Origin: Prosopocoilus inquinatus
Taxonomy: Eukaryota > Arthropoda > Insecta > Coleoptera > Lucanidae
DNA: 64,000 nt
Assembly: GCA_036172665.1 (NCBI GenBank)
Contig: CM069871.1
Location: forward strand, 3,906,001-3,970,000
Reading direction: 5' to 3'
Every line of letters begins with the position of its first letter. Within the stretch, counting starts at the first letter, position 1. The position numbers and the translations under genes are program-made. This document shows, piece after piece, positions 1-9,934 of this stretch. The notes beneath the pieces were generated by a model, which searched no databases, had not been told where the DNA came from, and was given only the letters and a program-made list of their open reading frames with translations.

Positions 1-296
1 AAGGATTTATTTCGCATCTGTCATTGGTTGATATTTTATTAGTTTTATGTATTAACAACGGCCCTGTTCGAATTTTTCGAAGGAAAACACCGTTGCAAGA
101 GTATTTTTCGGGATCGTGTAGGTTTTGATTCCAGTAGGTACCTAGGAAGCGAACGGTACAGAAAAATTGAAAATTTCATCAAGATGTCAACAAAAAACGA
201 TGGGCAGAGCCGGATTCAGGGCCAGTTGGTTATATTGGTTAAATCGAAATGAACCCGTGACAACGTAAACTGCGGCAAACCCACCAATTTAACCTT

Positions 297-440
297 ACAA
301 AATTTTGGCGTCCCACGCGGGTTCACATGCAACGCATTACATAAAATTGGCGCCCTACGTGGGGCCGGCCTGCAAAGAGTCGCTCAAAAATAATTCACTG
401 TAAAATTTGGCGCCCAACGTGGGGCCCGCTACAGTAAGTC
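297..440 (+). repeat. Three tandem LTR-retroelement primer-binding-site-like blocks
   Basis: Three blocks near 305, 350 and 410 each start TTGGCG and continue as degenerate versions of TGGCGCCCAACGTGGGGC. The third block has this 18-mer exactly. It is complementary to the 3' end (including CCA) of insect tRNA-Lys(CUU), a primer used by LTR retrotransposons and retroviruses. Spacing is about 50-60 bp. No gag or pol reading frame follows, so this is a leader remnant at best. The sequence from 1 to about 297 could be LTR/U5 but has no second copy in the window to prove it. Confidence 0.5.
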
Positions 441-1685
441 GTCACCAACCGAATAAAATAAAATTTCTGCTGCTTTGTGACCCCCCCAAATGAGTGTCTC
501 AATGTAATCGGTGACTAAAGCAGCGAGACAGAAAAATTGCTTTTAATGAAGAAGAAAACATAACGTAGTCGTGCTGTGCTGCACACGATCCGCTGATGTG
601 ACTTATTTACGGCGAGTTGTCAATGCGAAAGGCCAAAGGGTGTTCATTCGGTCCTCTGCAGTATGCACTTGCAGGCCAGTGCACCGTCTCTGTGAAAAAA
701 CAAGTCGTTCACGCCGGCATTGTCATCGATGCAGCAGCAGCAGCACCAGCGGCCGGTTTTTCACAAAACACAAAAAGACTGCTGCACTCCGCTCGTCACT
801 GCAGCTACTTTGTCAATTTGTGCTGTCATTTGAGCGTAAGATTAGGCTTTGACGGCTTTGATAAAATTCAAATGCGCCAGAACCGTGCTACCAATTTTTT
901 TTTTCTTTTTTTTTTTGCTTTTCGTGCCTGCCGTACTAAGTGCATCAGAAATTTTTGCTGCATGCCACCACAATAGAAAATCGTTAAAGATTTTTTTTTT
1001 TTTTCAGGAAAACAACTCGATTGTATTTTGTCTCTCGCCTTTGAGGTTTGTTTGTTTGTTTTTTCTTTTCGTTTGCTTCGGGCGTTGATAAAGAATCGTC
1101 GGAATTTCACGTTAGCTACTGGAATCCTTGTGTTTTAAGTTGCGTGGCTGAAAAGATTTATGAAAAAAGGGTAAATAATGTAATTCAGAATGCATTCTTG
1201 CCTTGGCTTGGTCGTGCTGCGTGCTCTCGGTCCTATGGCCACCCGCTGAGTGTGGCCGCCCTCTGATACCATCTACAGTTACTGCATTGCACGGCTCCGG
1301 TGTCAGCACGGTCCCGGAAACGCTTTGCTAATCAGACAACACGATGGGAACTGATATAGCACTTCCATTATCTTCATTTCACGATCTCAGGCAAAAGTTT
1401 TTTTTTGTCACACTTGTTTGGTTATATCTAGGAGACCACTTGACCCAAGGGGGTCTGCTGTTTTGACGAAGTCATCCTTTTGTCATTTGTTTGTCATACT
1501 GGGAGTTTCTCGTAAAAACTACATATAATAAAAAGAAATTATTAAAGCACGGACTTGTAAAATCTAGGGCAATTTCAATAGTTCCGGAATGTAATAGCAA
1601 TAAGCGAGGTAACCCGATATAACACGGTTCATGTTTCATAATAAAACATCGGCGGAATCGCTGCATGGGCGTTACTGCCAACTAT
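441..1685. other. No recognisable gene; possible retroelement leader remnant
   Basis: Holds a short CAG run near 731 and several poly(T) runs. Reading frames up to 119 codons overlap one another in different frames and resemble nothing I know. I see no gene here. Confidence 0.4.
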
Positions 1686-1830
1686 AAGAAGGGGAGCCGC
1701 CCGGAACCATCCCAGCCACGATGGACGCTGTTCCCGGCGATCACCATCACCTTTCGGGTTGGGTTGGTTGAGAAATCTCCCTCCCCTTCACCTCTTTGCG
1801 ACAAACAAAAATGTTTGTATTCTTTGTAAC
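1686..1830 (+). repeat. Dispersed GC-richer repeat, copy 1
   Basis: Contains the family core GGAACCATCCCAGCCACGA, then GATCACCATCACCTTTCGGG and GTTGGGTTGGTTGAGAAATC. Further copies lie at 2340-2590, 2810-2990, 3830-4650, 6190-6480 and 6710-6950. The family has no coding capacity that I recognise. Confidence 0.7.
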
Positions 1831-2309
1831 GAGTGTTCAATTAAAAAAACGGTCTAGATAGCCATGAATTTATTCTGAACGTATAGCGTAGGGTTTTTCA
1901 TACGACTAGCATGAAGCGTCACTTGCATTTTTAACCTCAATTTAACTCAAAGAAGACATTTTAAAAATAAACGTTTCTTACCGAATATTTATGGTAAGTA
2001 TAAATATTAGAAAAAAAAATGCAGGAGCAGCTCTCTAGTTTTGTTGGTTAGGTTAAACGTCAACTTGTCAAAGTTGAAATTCAAATGATGTTAATCACGA
2101 CATGCGTTCCCGACAACAAAAGCCTACTACAGCCTACTTGACCGTTTTTTTAATTGAACACTCGTTATTATAAGGAGCAGTAAAATACTAGATAAATTAA
2201 AAAATAATAAATTAGGTAAAATAACTGGGGCAAACGATTACATCAAGTGATACAAAGAATACAGGACACATTACGAACTACCCAATGCGCGAATAACCAA
2301 AATTGCGTA

Positions 2310-2590
2310 TCAAATGTGCGGGTTAAAATTTGGCAAGCAGTCGAGCTAAGCATCGACTCGGTGGGGTGTTAGTGCCAACTCGAAGAAGGTGAGCCATCCC
2401 AGCCACCAAGGACACTGTTCCCGCAATCATCATCATCCTAAATTTAAAATTTGGCAAGCAGTTGAGCTAAGCATCGACTCGATGGGGCATTAGTGCCAAC
2501 TCGGAGCCGCCCGAAACCATCCCAGCCACCAAGGACGCTGTTCCCGCGATCACCATCGCTTTTCGGGACGCTGGAATCACCATCATCCTA
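2310..2590 (+). repeat. Dispersed GC-richer repeat, two partial tandem copies
   Basis: The phrase TTAAAATTTGGCAAGCAG, followed by TCGAGCTAAGCATCGACTCG and a GTGCCAACTCG block, occurs twice, starting near 2322 and 2446. The blocks belong to the same family as the 1.7, 2.8 and 6.2 kb copies. The preceding stretch 1831-2309 is AT-rich with nothing recognised. Confidence 0.65.
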
Positions 2591-2809
2591 ATACCGATTG
2601 TACCAACCAGAGCAGAAACGTAGAATCAGACGTAATATTTAATAAACGTAAGAAATGTTCAAACATACATCAATTACGTCATATTTTTTTATGGGCTTAT
2701 TTAACGTACCATAAACAACAATGACGCTACACACCTTGTAACTTCTGCGCACAACAAGAAAGAATAATGGATCTTGACGTACTTATTCTCTCAGTATTGC
2801 CACGGAATG

Positions 2810-2995
2810 TACATTAGTGCCAACTGTAAGAAGGGGAGCCGCCCGGAACCGTCCCAGCCACGAAGGACGCTGTCCCCGCGATCACAATCACCTTTCGGGT
2901 TGGGTTGAAAAGAGAAATCTCCCTCCCCTTCACCCCGCGACCTAACTCCATTCAAACCAAGTAAAAGAAAAAATAAGAAAAAGACATATTACAAA
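2810..2995 (+). repeat. Dispersed GC-richer repeat, copy with AAGTAAAAGAAA tail
   Basis: Same family core as at 1686, here ending in a CTCCATTCAAACCAAGTAAA tail that also closes the 6.4 and 6.9 kb copies. The following stretch 2996-3600 is AT-rich and contains nothing I can name. Confidence 0.65.
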
Positions 2996-3829
2996 ATACT
3001 AAATACTAGATAAATTAAAAAATAATAAAATAGGTAAAATAATTTTTGCAACTGATATTAGACACGTTTCAATTTCTAAAATACAGCAGGACCTCTTTAA
3101 TCCGAAACGATAATTGACTCGAAATTTCGAAATGTCCCGATTACAGACCGAAAGACGAATCATCGATTTTCCTAATTACTAGAACCGGAGCAAGGTAAGC
3201 AAGGCACGAGGGCGCCGACTAAAAACGATTAAAGCTCAGCTCGAACAATTTTATGATTAACAACAAACTCGATCCAACAACGGAAAATTTTTTTTTTTAA
3301 TGTTTGCCTAATCCACCTGAAAGCGACCTAACTCCCTTCAACCCAAGTAAAAAAATTAAGATAAAGACATATTAGAAAAGAGAAATTAAGAAATTAAAAG
3401 TAAAAAAATGTGAAAATGAAGCCCTCAAGGTCAACCCGACTCAACTGAATTCAATTTAATTGTATTCAATTGAAACAAAAAAATTTAATTGCAAAAAATT
3501 AAAAGTAGAAAAAAGAAAACGATTAAAGCGAGGTTCGACCAATTTCAAGCAATGTCTGAACTAAACTGAACTACATTGTATTCATCCCATGCAAAAAATT
3601 AAAACCACTGCTGACATCTTGATGAAATTTTCAATTTCTTTGAACCGTTCGCGTCCTCAGGACATGCTCATACATGAATCAAATTCTACTCGTTCACTAA
3701 ATTTTGTTTGAACTAATTTCAATCCTCATTTCAACGGATTCATTGTGATATTTACGAAATAATCTTTATTTATTTTATTTTGTTCTTGAAGATTGTGTGT
3801 AGCGGGGTCCGCTTCCCTCAGTATTGCCA

Positions 3830-4650
3830 CGGAACGGGCATTGGTGCCAACTGTAAGAAGGGGAGCATCCCGGAACCATCCTAGACACGAAGGACGCTGT
3901 CCCCGCGATCACTATCACCTTTCGGGTTGGGTTGGTTGAGAAATCTCCCTCCCCGTCATCCCTTTGTGATAAAGAAAAATGTTTGTGTTTTTGACGAAAT
4001 CATTATTTTGTCACTTGTTTGGAATATATTATGTGAAAGACCACTTGACCTAAAGGTAGCGGATCCCGGAACCATCCCAGCCACGAAGGACGCTGTTCCG
4101 GCGATCACCATCACCTTTCGGGTTGGGTTGGTTGAGAAATCTCGTTCCCCTTCACCCCTTTACGGTAAAGAAAAATGTTTGTATTTTTGACGAAGTCATT
4201 ATTTTTTCACTTGTTTGGAATATATTATCTGAAAGACCACTTGACCTAAAGGGAGCGGATCCCGGAGCCATCCCAGCCAAGAAGGACGCTGTTCCCGCGA
4301 ACACCATCACCTTTCGGGTTGGGTTGGTTGAGAAATCTCCCTCGCCGTCACCCCTGTGTGATAAAAAAAATGTTTGTATTTTTGACGAAGTCATTATTTT
4401 TTCACTTGTTTGGAATATATTATCTGAAAGACCACTTGATCTAAAGGGAGCGGATCCCGGAACCATCCCAGCCACGAAGGACGCTGTTCCCGCGATCACC
4501 ATCACCTTTCGGGTTGGGTTGGTTGGGAAATCTCCCTCCCCTTCACCCCTTTGTGATAAAGAAAAATGTTTGTATTTTTGACGATATGTCATTTTTTTGT
4601 CACTTGTTTGGAATATATTATCTAAAAGACCACTTGACCTAAAGGGTTCC
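3830..4650 (+). repeat. Tandem array, about 195-bp unit, four copies
   Basis: The landmark CCCGGA(A/G)CCATCC recurs at 3869, 4065, 4261 and 4456, a period of 195-196 bp. Each unit contains the family core, then ATGTTTGTATTTTTGACGA and CACTTGTTTGGAATATATTA. The 146-152-codon reading frames on both strands across the array follow from the 195-bp (65-codon) period and are not genes. Confidence 0.85.
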
Positions 4651-4948
4651 GCTGTTTTGGCAAAGTGCTTTCTTTGAATGCCTGAAATTCGTTTTGCAAA
4701 ATAAAATTGTTTTAGACGTCAAGGCAAAAGCTACCCTTATTCGTTCGTATAAACTTAGACAACGCTTCTATGCAAGCGTTTACTATTTCTGGTTCCGTTC
4801 TCCTCCCGTCTTTAGCATTACTTATCTGCCACATTTTGTTACGGGGGGATTTGTTCGAAAATCACGGCGAGAAGTTTCGCGTGTCTGCCGCAATAAAATT
4901 TATCGGGACGCACACATAAGATGGCCCCATCTCTTTCTATCTCTTGCA

Positions 4949-4976
4949 TATAAAACGCGGACGGAACAGCCGTCCG
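4949..4976 (+). promoter_or_regulatory. Possible TATA box followed by a perfect dyad
   Basis: TATAAAA at 4949-4955 is followed at once by CGGACGG-AACAG-CCGTCCG (4958-4976), a 7-bp perfect hairpin. The 4.65-5.8 kb stretch is less repetitive than its surroundings and has no convincing open frame. It could be a host promoter with a distant coding exon, or the promoter of a decayed LTR element. Sequence alone does not decide. Confidence 0.25.
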
Positions 4977-5807
4977 TGTAAAGTTGTACAATATTACTTG
5001 CGGAACACAGAGAAACGGAAGCAAACTTCGTGAACTTTACGATCGTTATCGCAGTTCTGTGTTTGTGTTTTGCGACCGTCCCGTCCTCTCGTGTATTCTA
5101 TGATATATTGCGATGGCGGCGGGGTGCATTTCTCATGGACGAACGTGGCACTTGTGCAGGGACATTTTTCGGTCGCGATGGCATTTATCAGCGTCCTTAA
5201 AAGCTTATTCCATATTAATATGGCGTTATCTATCTCAGATTAAATCGTTCGTGCTCTAAGTACACGTTAGATACGTAAAGTCCCATTTGTTTTCTTATCT
5301 TGATTATTATCTGATGAAATATGCTTTAGTTTTGTCGTCGTTTTTTCTTTCTTTTCTTTTCTTCTTCGGTCTGCACGGTGCATTCCACGAACTCATATTA
5401 ATACTTATTATTATATTATTCCTTGCTAATCTAAACGCTCGCGTTTCACATCTTTATTGCCAGGTGACTTTTAAATCTCAATTCGTTGTGAACTCGTAAA
5501 TATCGTATTTAAATTGTCTTGGGTCAGAGGTCGTTGCTTGGTCTATAATAATCATCAACTTGCCTGTTGCGATACGTATTTTATTTGATTTATATCGAAC
5601 AGACGGAAAATAACGCAGATATAGTTGAAGGATTTCAAGAAAATATGAACGTAATCGTAACCAAATTTGTTAGGTAATTGATTGTTAACATTTTTATACC
5701 GTACAAAGTATTTTGGAATACCCAGTATATGTATCTTATTGCGAGATACCCTGTATTAGAGCGATAGCCTATTTTGAGATACCCTGCTAACTACTGGGAC
5801 GCATAAT

Positions 5808-6067
5808 GGGGTCTATTCTGTAACATTGAAATGGACTTGATACGTATCAATTACTGCTATGTATCAAGTGACCTTGCGAAATCGGTATTATGTAAACACT
5901 TTCGTAACAACTTGCAATCCGTATTAAGAGTGATATCAAGTTAATATGCATCTCTCTTCGTTTGGCGGCCGGCAATCCACTTGAATTGTTATGAAATCGT
6001 ATCAAGTTCTCTTCAATTCTTGAAGACCATATCAGTTGATATGCATAATAGTGTTACAGAGTAGCCC
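5808..6067. mobile_element. MITE family M1 (TTCTGTAACATTG ends)
   Basis: Terminal inverted repeats: left GGGGTCTATTCTGTAAC, right the complement of AGGGCTACTCTGTAAC. About 260 bp, no coding. A second full copy in opposite orientation is at 48839-49087, and the right half recurs at 7072-7168. A shorter relative with similar ends is at 39223-39367. Confidence 0.8.
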
Positions 6068-6184
6068 TGAATATGTTATCCTGTAAATATTGTCGTCACA
6101 ATAAATTCGTTCTTTTGTTTATAGTTTTTTTTTAACATTACCTTAGAACAATATGTAAACGAAAATTGCGTATAAAATGTACGG

Positions 6185-6500
6185 GTTAAAATTTGGCAAA
6201 CAGTCGAGCTAAGCAACGACTCGGTGGGGCATTAGTGCCAACTATAAGAAGGGGAGCCGCCCGGAACCATCCCAGCCACCAAGGACGCTGTTCCCGCAAT
6301 CACCATCATCCTAAGAACGATTGTAGAACGCCTCTCTACCACACCTCGTCAACTCCTAGCCAGAAGCTGCTGGGTTGGAAAGAGAAATCTCCCTCCCCTT
6401 CACCCCGCGACCTCCATTCAAGCCAAGTAAAAAAAATTAAGAAAAAGACATGTTAGAAAAGAGAAATTAAGAAATTAAAAGTAAAGAATGTGAAAATGAA
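6185..6500 (+). repeat. Dispersed GC-richer repeat copy
   Basis: Family core as at 1686, preceded by the AGTCGAGCTAAGCAACGACT block and followed by the AAGTAAAAAAAATTAAGA tail. Confidence 0.65.
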
Positions 6501-6504
6501 TCCC

Positions 6505-7260
6505 GGTCAACCACGGTCTTGGTGAACCGACCAGAGCAGAAACGTAGAATCAGACGTAATATTTAATAAACGTAAGAAATGTTCAAATATACGTCAATTA
6601 CGTCATATTTTTTTGGTGGACTTGTGTTAACGTGCCATAGACGACGATGACGCTACGCACCTTGTAGTTTCCGCGCACAACAAGAAAGAATAATGGATCT
6701 TGACGCACTTAATCTCTCAGTATTGCCACGGAATGGACATTAGTGCCAACTATAAGAAGGGGAGCCGCCCGAAACCATCCCAGCCACGAAGGACGCTGTC
6801 CTCGCGATCACCATCACCTTTAGGGTTGGGTTGGAAAGAGAAATCTCCCTCCCCTTCACCCCGCGATCTAACTCCATTCAAACCAAGTAAAAAAATAAGG
6901 AAAAGACATATTAGAAAGAAGAAATTAAGAAATTAAAAGTAAAAATGTGAAAATGAATCCCGGTCAACCACGGTTTTGGTGAACCAACCAGAGCAGAAAC
7001 GTAGAATCAGACGTAATATTTAATAAACGTAAGAAATGTTCAAAAATACGTCAATTACGTCATATTTTTTTGGCAATCCACTTGAATTGTTATGAATCCT
7101 ATCAAGTTCTCTTCAATTCTTGAAGACGATATCAATTGATATGCATAACAATGTTACAGAGTAGCCCCGAATACGTCCTGTTGTAAGTACTGTCGTCACA
7201 ATAAATTCGTTCTTTTGTTTATTGTTTTTTTTAACATTACCTTAGAACAATATGTAAATT
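6505..7260 (+). repeat. Segmental duplication of repeat block with partial M1 copy
   Basis: The stretch AACGTAGAATCAGACGTAAT, with following TTTAATAAACGTAAGAAATG, occurs at about 2620, 6540 and 7000. The right part of MITE M1 plus its flank (TCACAATAAATTCGTTCTTT) at 5985-6165 recurs at 7072-7255. The block therefore grew by local duplication. A further GC-richer repeat copy lies at 6710-6950. Confidence 0.7.
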
Positions 7261-7770
7261 AAAGTCAGTCTGATAAAATAAATAATTATTCAAAAATGCA
7301 TGTTTGGAGTTGTCCGAGATTTTTTTTTTGTGGACATCATTTCGTGACACTCTGTGTTAGTTTTGTAGTCAGCACCGTAGCCAGGGCCTATCAAGAGGGG
7401 CCCGGGGCGCCCGGAAACTCGCTCTTATACTTTATTCGAAGTTTTAATTTACTTTTTGATTCAGGATTACTACGTCATCTGTTTCATTTCAATGTAAACC
7501 CATCCCGGTAGATGAGAACTGGACAGGAAACGTTATAGTCTAAACAATAATTTCAGATCGCATTACCCGCAGAAACCGTGCGAATACGTCTCCGTTCCCC
7601 GCCGTTCTAAATTAATTTCAAAACTAAATCTTAACACAAGTCTTGTTAAAGTTGCCGCTGAGTTAAGCTACCTTGGTAACGTGTGTAGTGTAGTTAAGCG
7701 AGGAGTGGTGGAAGTTTTTAATTAAATTAAATTGAACAATTAGGCACCGCGACTTGAAAGGATGCAAACT
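7261..7770. other. No gene recognised
   Basis: Contains GTAGCCAGGGCC near 7379, similar to short GC-rich blocks at 29,920, 30,220, 30,660 and 56,390, followed by AT-rich sequence. No coding or RNA signal seen. Confidence 0.4.
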
Positions 7771-7774
7771 TAAT

Positions 7775-8205
7775 GAGTGTCCACCTAACCGTTCAACCAT
7801 GCGGTTGTTTGTGCCGTGGTAGCTTAACCCCCTTGAAACTCCCTCAGGGCAACATATTTAAATAAGTTTTACATGCTGTTAACCCCAACCTGGAAGCCCG
7901 AAATCTAATTGAAGGCCCCCAGGGCGTCCCAGAATCTCTGTTACTCCGTTCTGCCTAAAAGGTATTGTCACGAGTTGGTTGTCCGTGAGTGTCCATCTAA
8001 CCGTTCAACCGTGCGGTTGTTTGTGCCGTGGTAGCATAACCCCCTTGAAACTCCCTCAGGGCAACATATTTAAATGAGTTTTACACGCTATGAAACCCAA
8101 CCTGGAAGCCCGAAATCTAATTGAATGTCCCCAGGGCGTCCCAGAGTCTCTGTTACACCGCTCTGCCTTAAAGGTCTTGTCACGACTTGGTCGTCTCCGG
8201 TATGT
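7775..8205 (+). repeat. Tandem duplication, about 212-bp unit, two copies
   Basis: GAGTGTCCA(C/T)CTAACCGTTC starts at 7775 and again at 7987. Each copy contains GCGGTTGTTTGTGCCGTGGT, CTCCCTCAGGGCAACATATT and CTGGAAGCCCGAAATCTAAT. The copies differ at scattered sites. Overlapping open frames of 63 and 112 codons in the second copy look fortuitous. Confidence 0.85.
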
Positions 8206-9290
8206 CACGAGCTTGTTAGTAATGATTTCATTTTATTTACCTTACTTCTTGTTATCTTACTTCTTGACCCTTCTGTATTTAAAAAGGCGTTCTCTTTCGC
8301 CAGACAAATCAAATGAAGAAAGTAATACTCCAATGATTTCTCTATTTCTTAGTCGTTTTCTAGTTGTTTTTTGTCTTCTTCTTCTTCTGCTTTTTGCTGG
8401 ATCGTCCATTTCCGTTTCCTTTTGCTAATTTTTTAAATTCATAATGACATTAATTATGACTGCAATTCTATTGATTTTAACAATCAAAATGGATGAATGG
8501 ATTTCATATTCGATTTTCGGATTGACTGAACGTAGAACATCCCCCGGCCAACATTACAAAATTATAACGTAGGGCGGCGAGACTAAAACTGAACATACAT
8601 TCAGCGCAAACCTGAATGAATCAAACACTTTCTATATCTGTCACAATAAACGCTGAATCCTTCTTGCAGTTAGTTCACGGCTGAGAGGAGATTTATATGT
8701 CACAATAACGCGTGTTTTAAACGACGAGGTTTTAGTTTAGACGAAACGCACGTGGGCGCCAGCGTTCCGCGGTTTGCCTTAAATTTAGCGCAACGAACGC
8801 CTCCGAAATCTTGTCTTGTCGGCTCTGACCCACAAAACCTGTAACTACGCAAAATTCACACAATGGTCGAACCACACACACTCAGCACACGCAACCAACA
8901 CGCTATTGTAATGTCGGAGAGGATTTAGACGAGCGCAACTCAAAAGGTACCTACACACTGCCTGCGTGCACGTCACTCAAATAATTAATTGCCCATCCGT
9001 GTATACGGTTTTTGAAATGATCTTGATCTTGACCAACCGCCCCGCACCTCGAGATTGAACATCACTTCACAAATGGAAATAATCAAAGGAACTTAACTGA
9101 TTTGTTGGAGATTAGGGAGAGAAAGAGAGAGACGCGGCCAAGCTTGAAGAGCTTCAGACGAACACATTCGGAAAAAAAAACCGACTAACTTCTTTGTAAT
9201 CTCAACCTGGCCCACCAAAAAATCCGCTCGCTTTCTTTGATGAGGGAAGAAAACGTAAGCCACAAGATCCGTCGCGCCAGTGCCAAATCG
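8206..9290. other. No gene recognised
   Basis: Mixed-composition DNA with a short GA-rich run near 9120. No homologous reading frame and no RNA gene signal. Confidence 0.4.
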
Positions 9291-9294
9291 CCAA

Positions 9295-9900
9295 TATTAC
9301 CTAACCTTGCTTGCTTATTTTCAAAATCAGATTAAGTAATGGCGCCGTACTGTACTCGAGTTCTTTCTTATAGGAGTTCTTCTCGCTGAAATACCGTGGA
9401 GCCAATAAAAAAGCACGTAAATCTGCCAGACTCTTAATTGGCCAGTTTGCGACATTCTGATATTTCCTGGATACTAATGATAAACTGGTAATGGTGTACG
9501 GTCCAAGCAAAAAATTAGTCATTTCGTTTTTCCTATCGTAAAAAGCTGACTCTTTTATTATCTTCCGCTCTAAATCATCAAATGACAATGACAAACTCTA
9601 TTGGAACTAATTTGCCGCCTTACTTCAACCATATTAGTATCAAAGCAAATATTATTTAGTACCGAATTTCGAAGCTGAAACACATCCGTTGAGTAGACCC
9701 AGAGTTTACGATTATTTTTCGCCATACTGTACTTGCATTCTTTCTTAGGATTGATTGGTTCAAATACATTTCTTGCTGCTGGAAGAAGACGGAACGAATA
9801 AAAAAGCGCGCCAAACTGCCAAACTCTTAATTGATCGCTTTGCGACATTCTGATATTTCCCGGATACTAATGACAAACTTGTGCAACTCGGTGCAAACTT
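9295..9900 (-). repeat. Dispersed repeat (TTGCGACATTCTGATATTTC family)
   Basis: The segment GCGACATTCTGATATTTCC plus GGATACTAATGA occurs at about 9450 and 9843, and in the tandem block at 14.6-14.9 kb. A relative of the CTAACCTTGCTTG...GGCGCC start at 9300 lies at 45,600. The 92-97-codon frames here resemble no protein I know. Confidence 0.6.
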
Positions 9901-9934
9901 TCGTTACAGTCTAAATTTATCGAATCGGTTTCGG

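Larger units (their letters stand above)
149..3652. repeat. Inverted repeat arms 3.5 kb apart
   Basis: A segment of about 41 bp at 149-189 recurs in reverse complement at 3612-3652 (shared core GCGAACGGT, then AAATTGAAAATTTCATCAAG and ATGTCA). The arms differ at a few positions. They could be the ends of one large element enclosing the 0.2-3.6 kb repeats, or two independent copies of a dispersed repeat. No target duplication was seen. Confidence 0.5.

Noticed and set aside
4123..4592. Long frames on both strands (152 and 146 codons)
   Set aside because: They run through the 195-bp tandem array, whose period is a multiple of three, so frames stay open by repetition. The peptide is itself a repeat with no known family.
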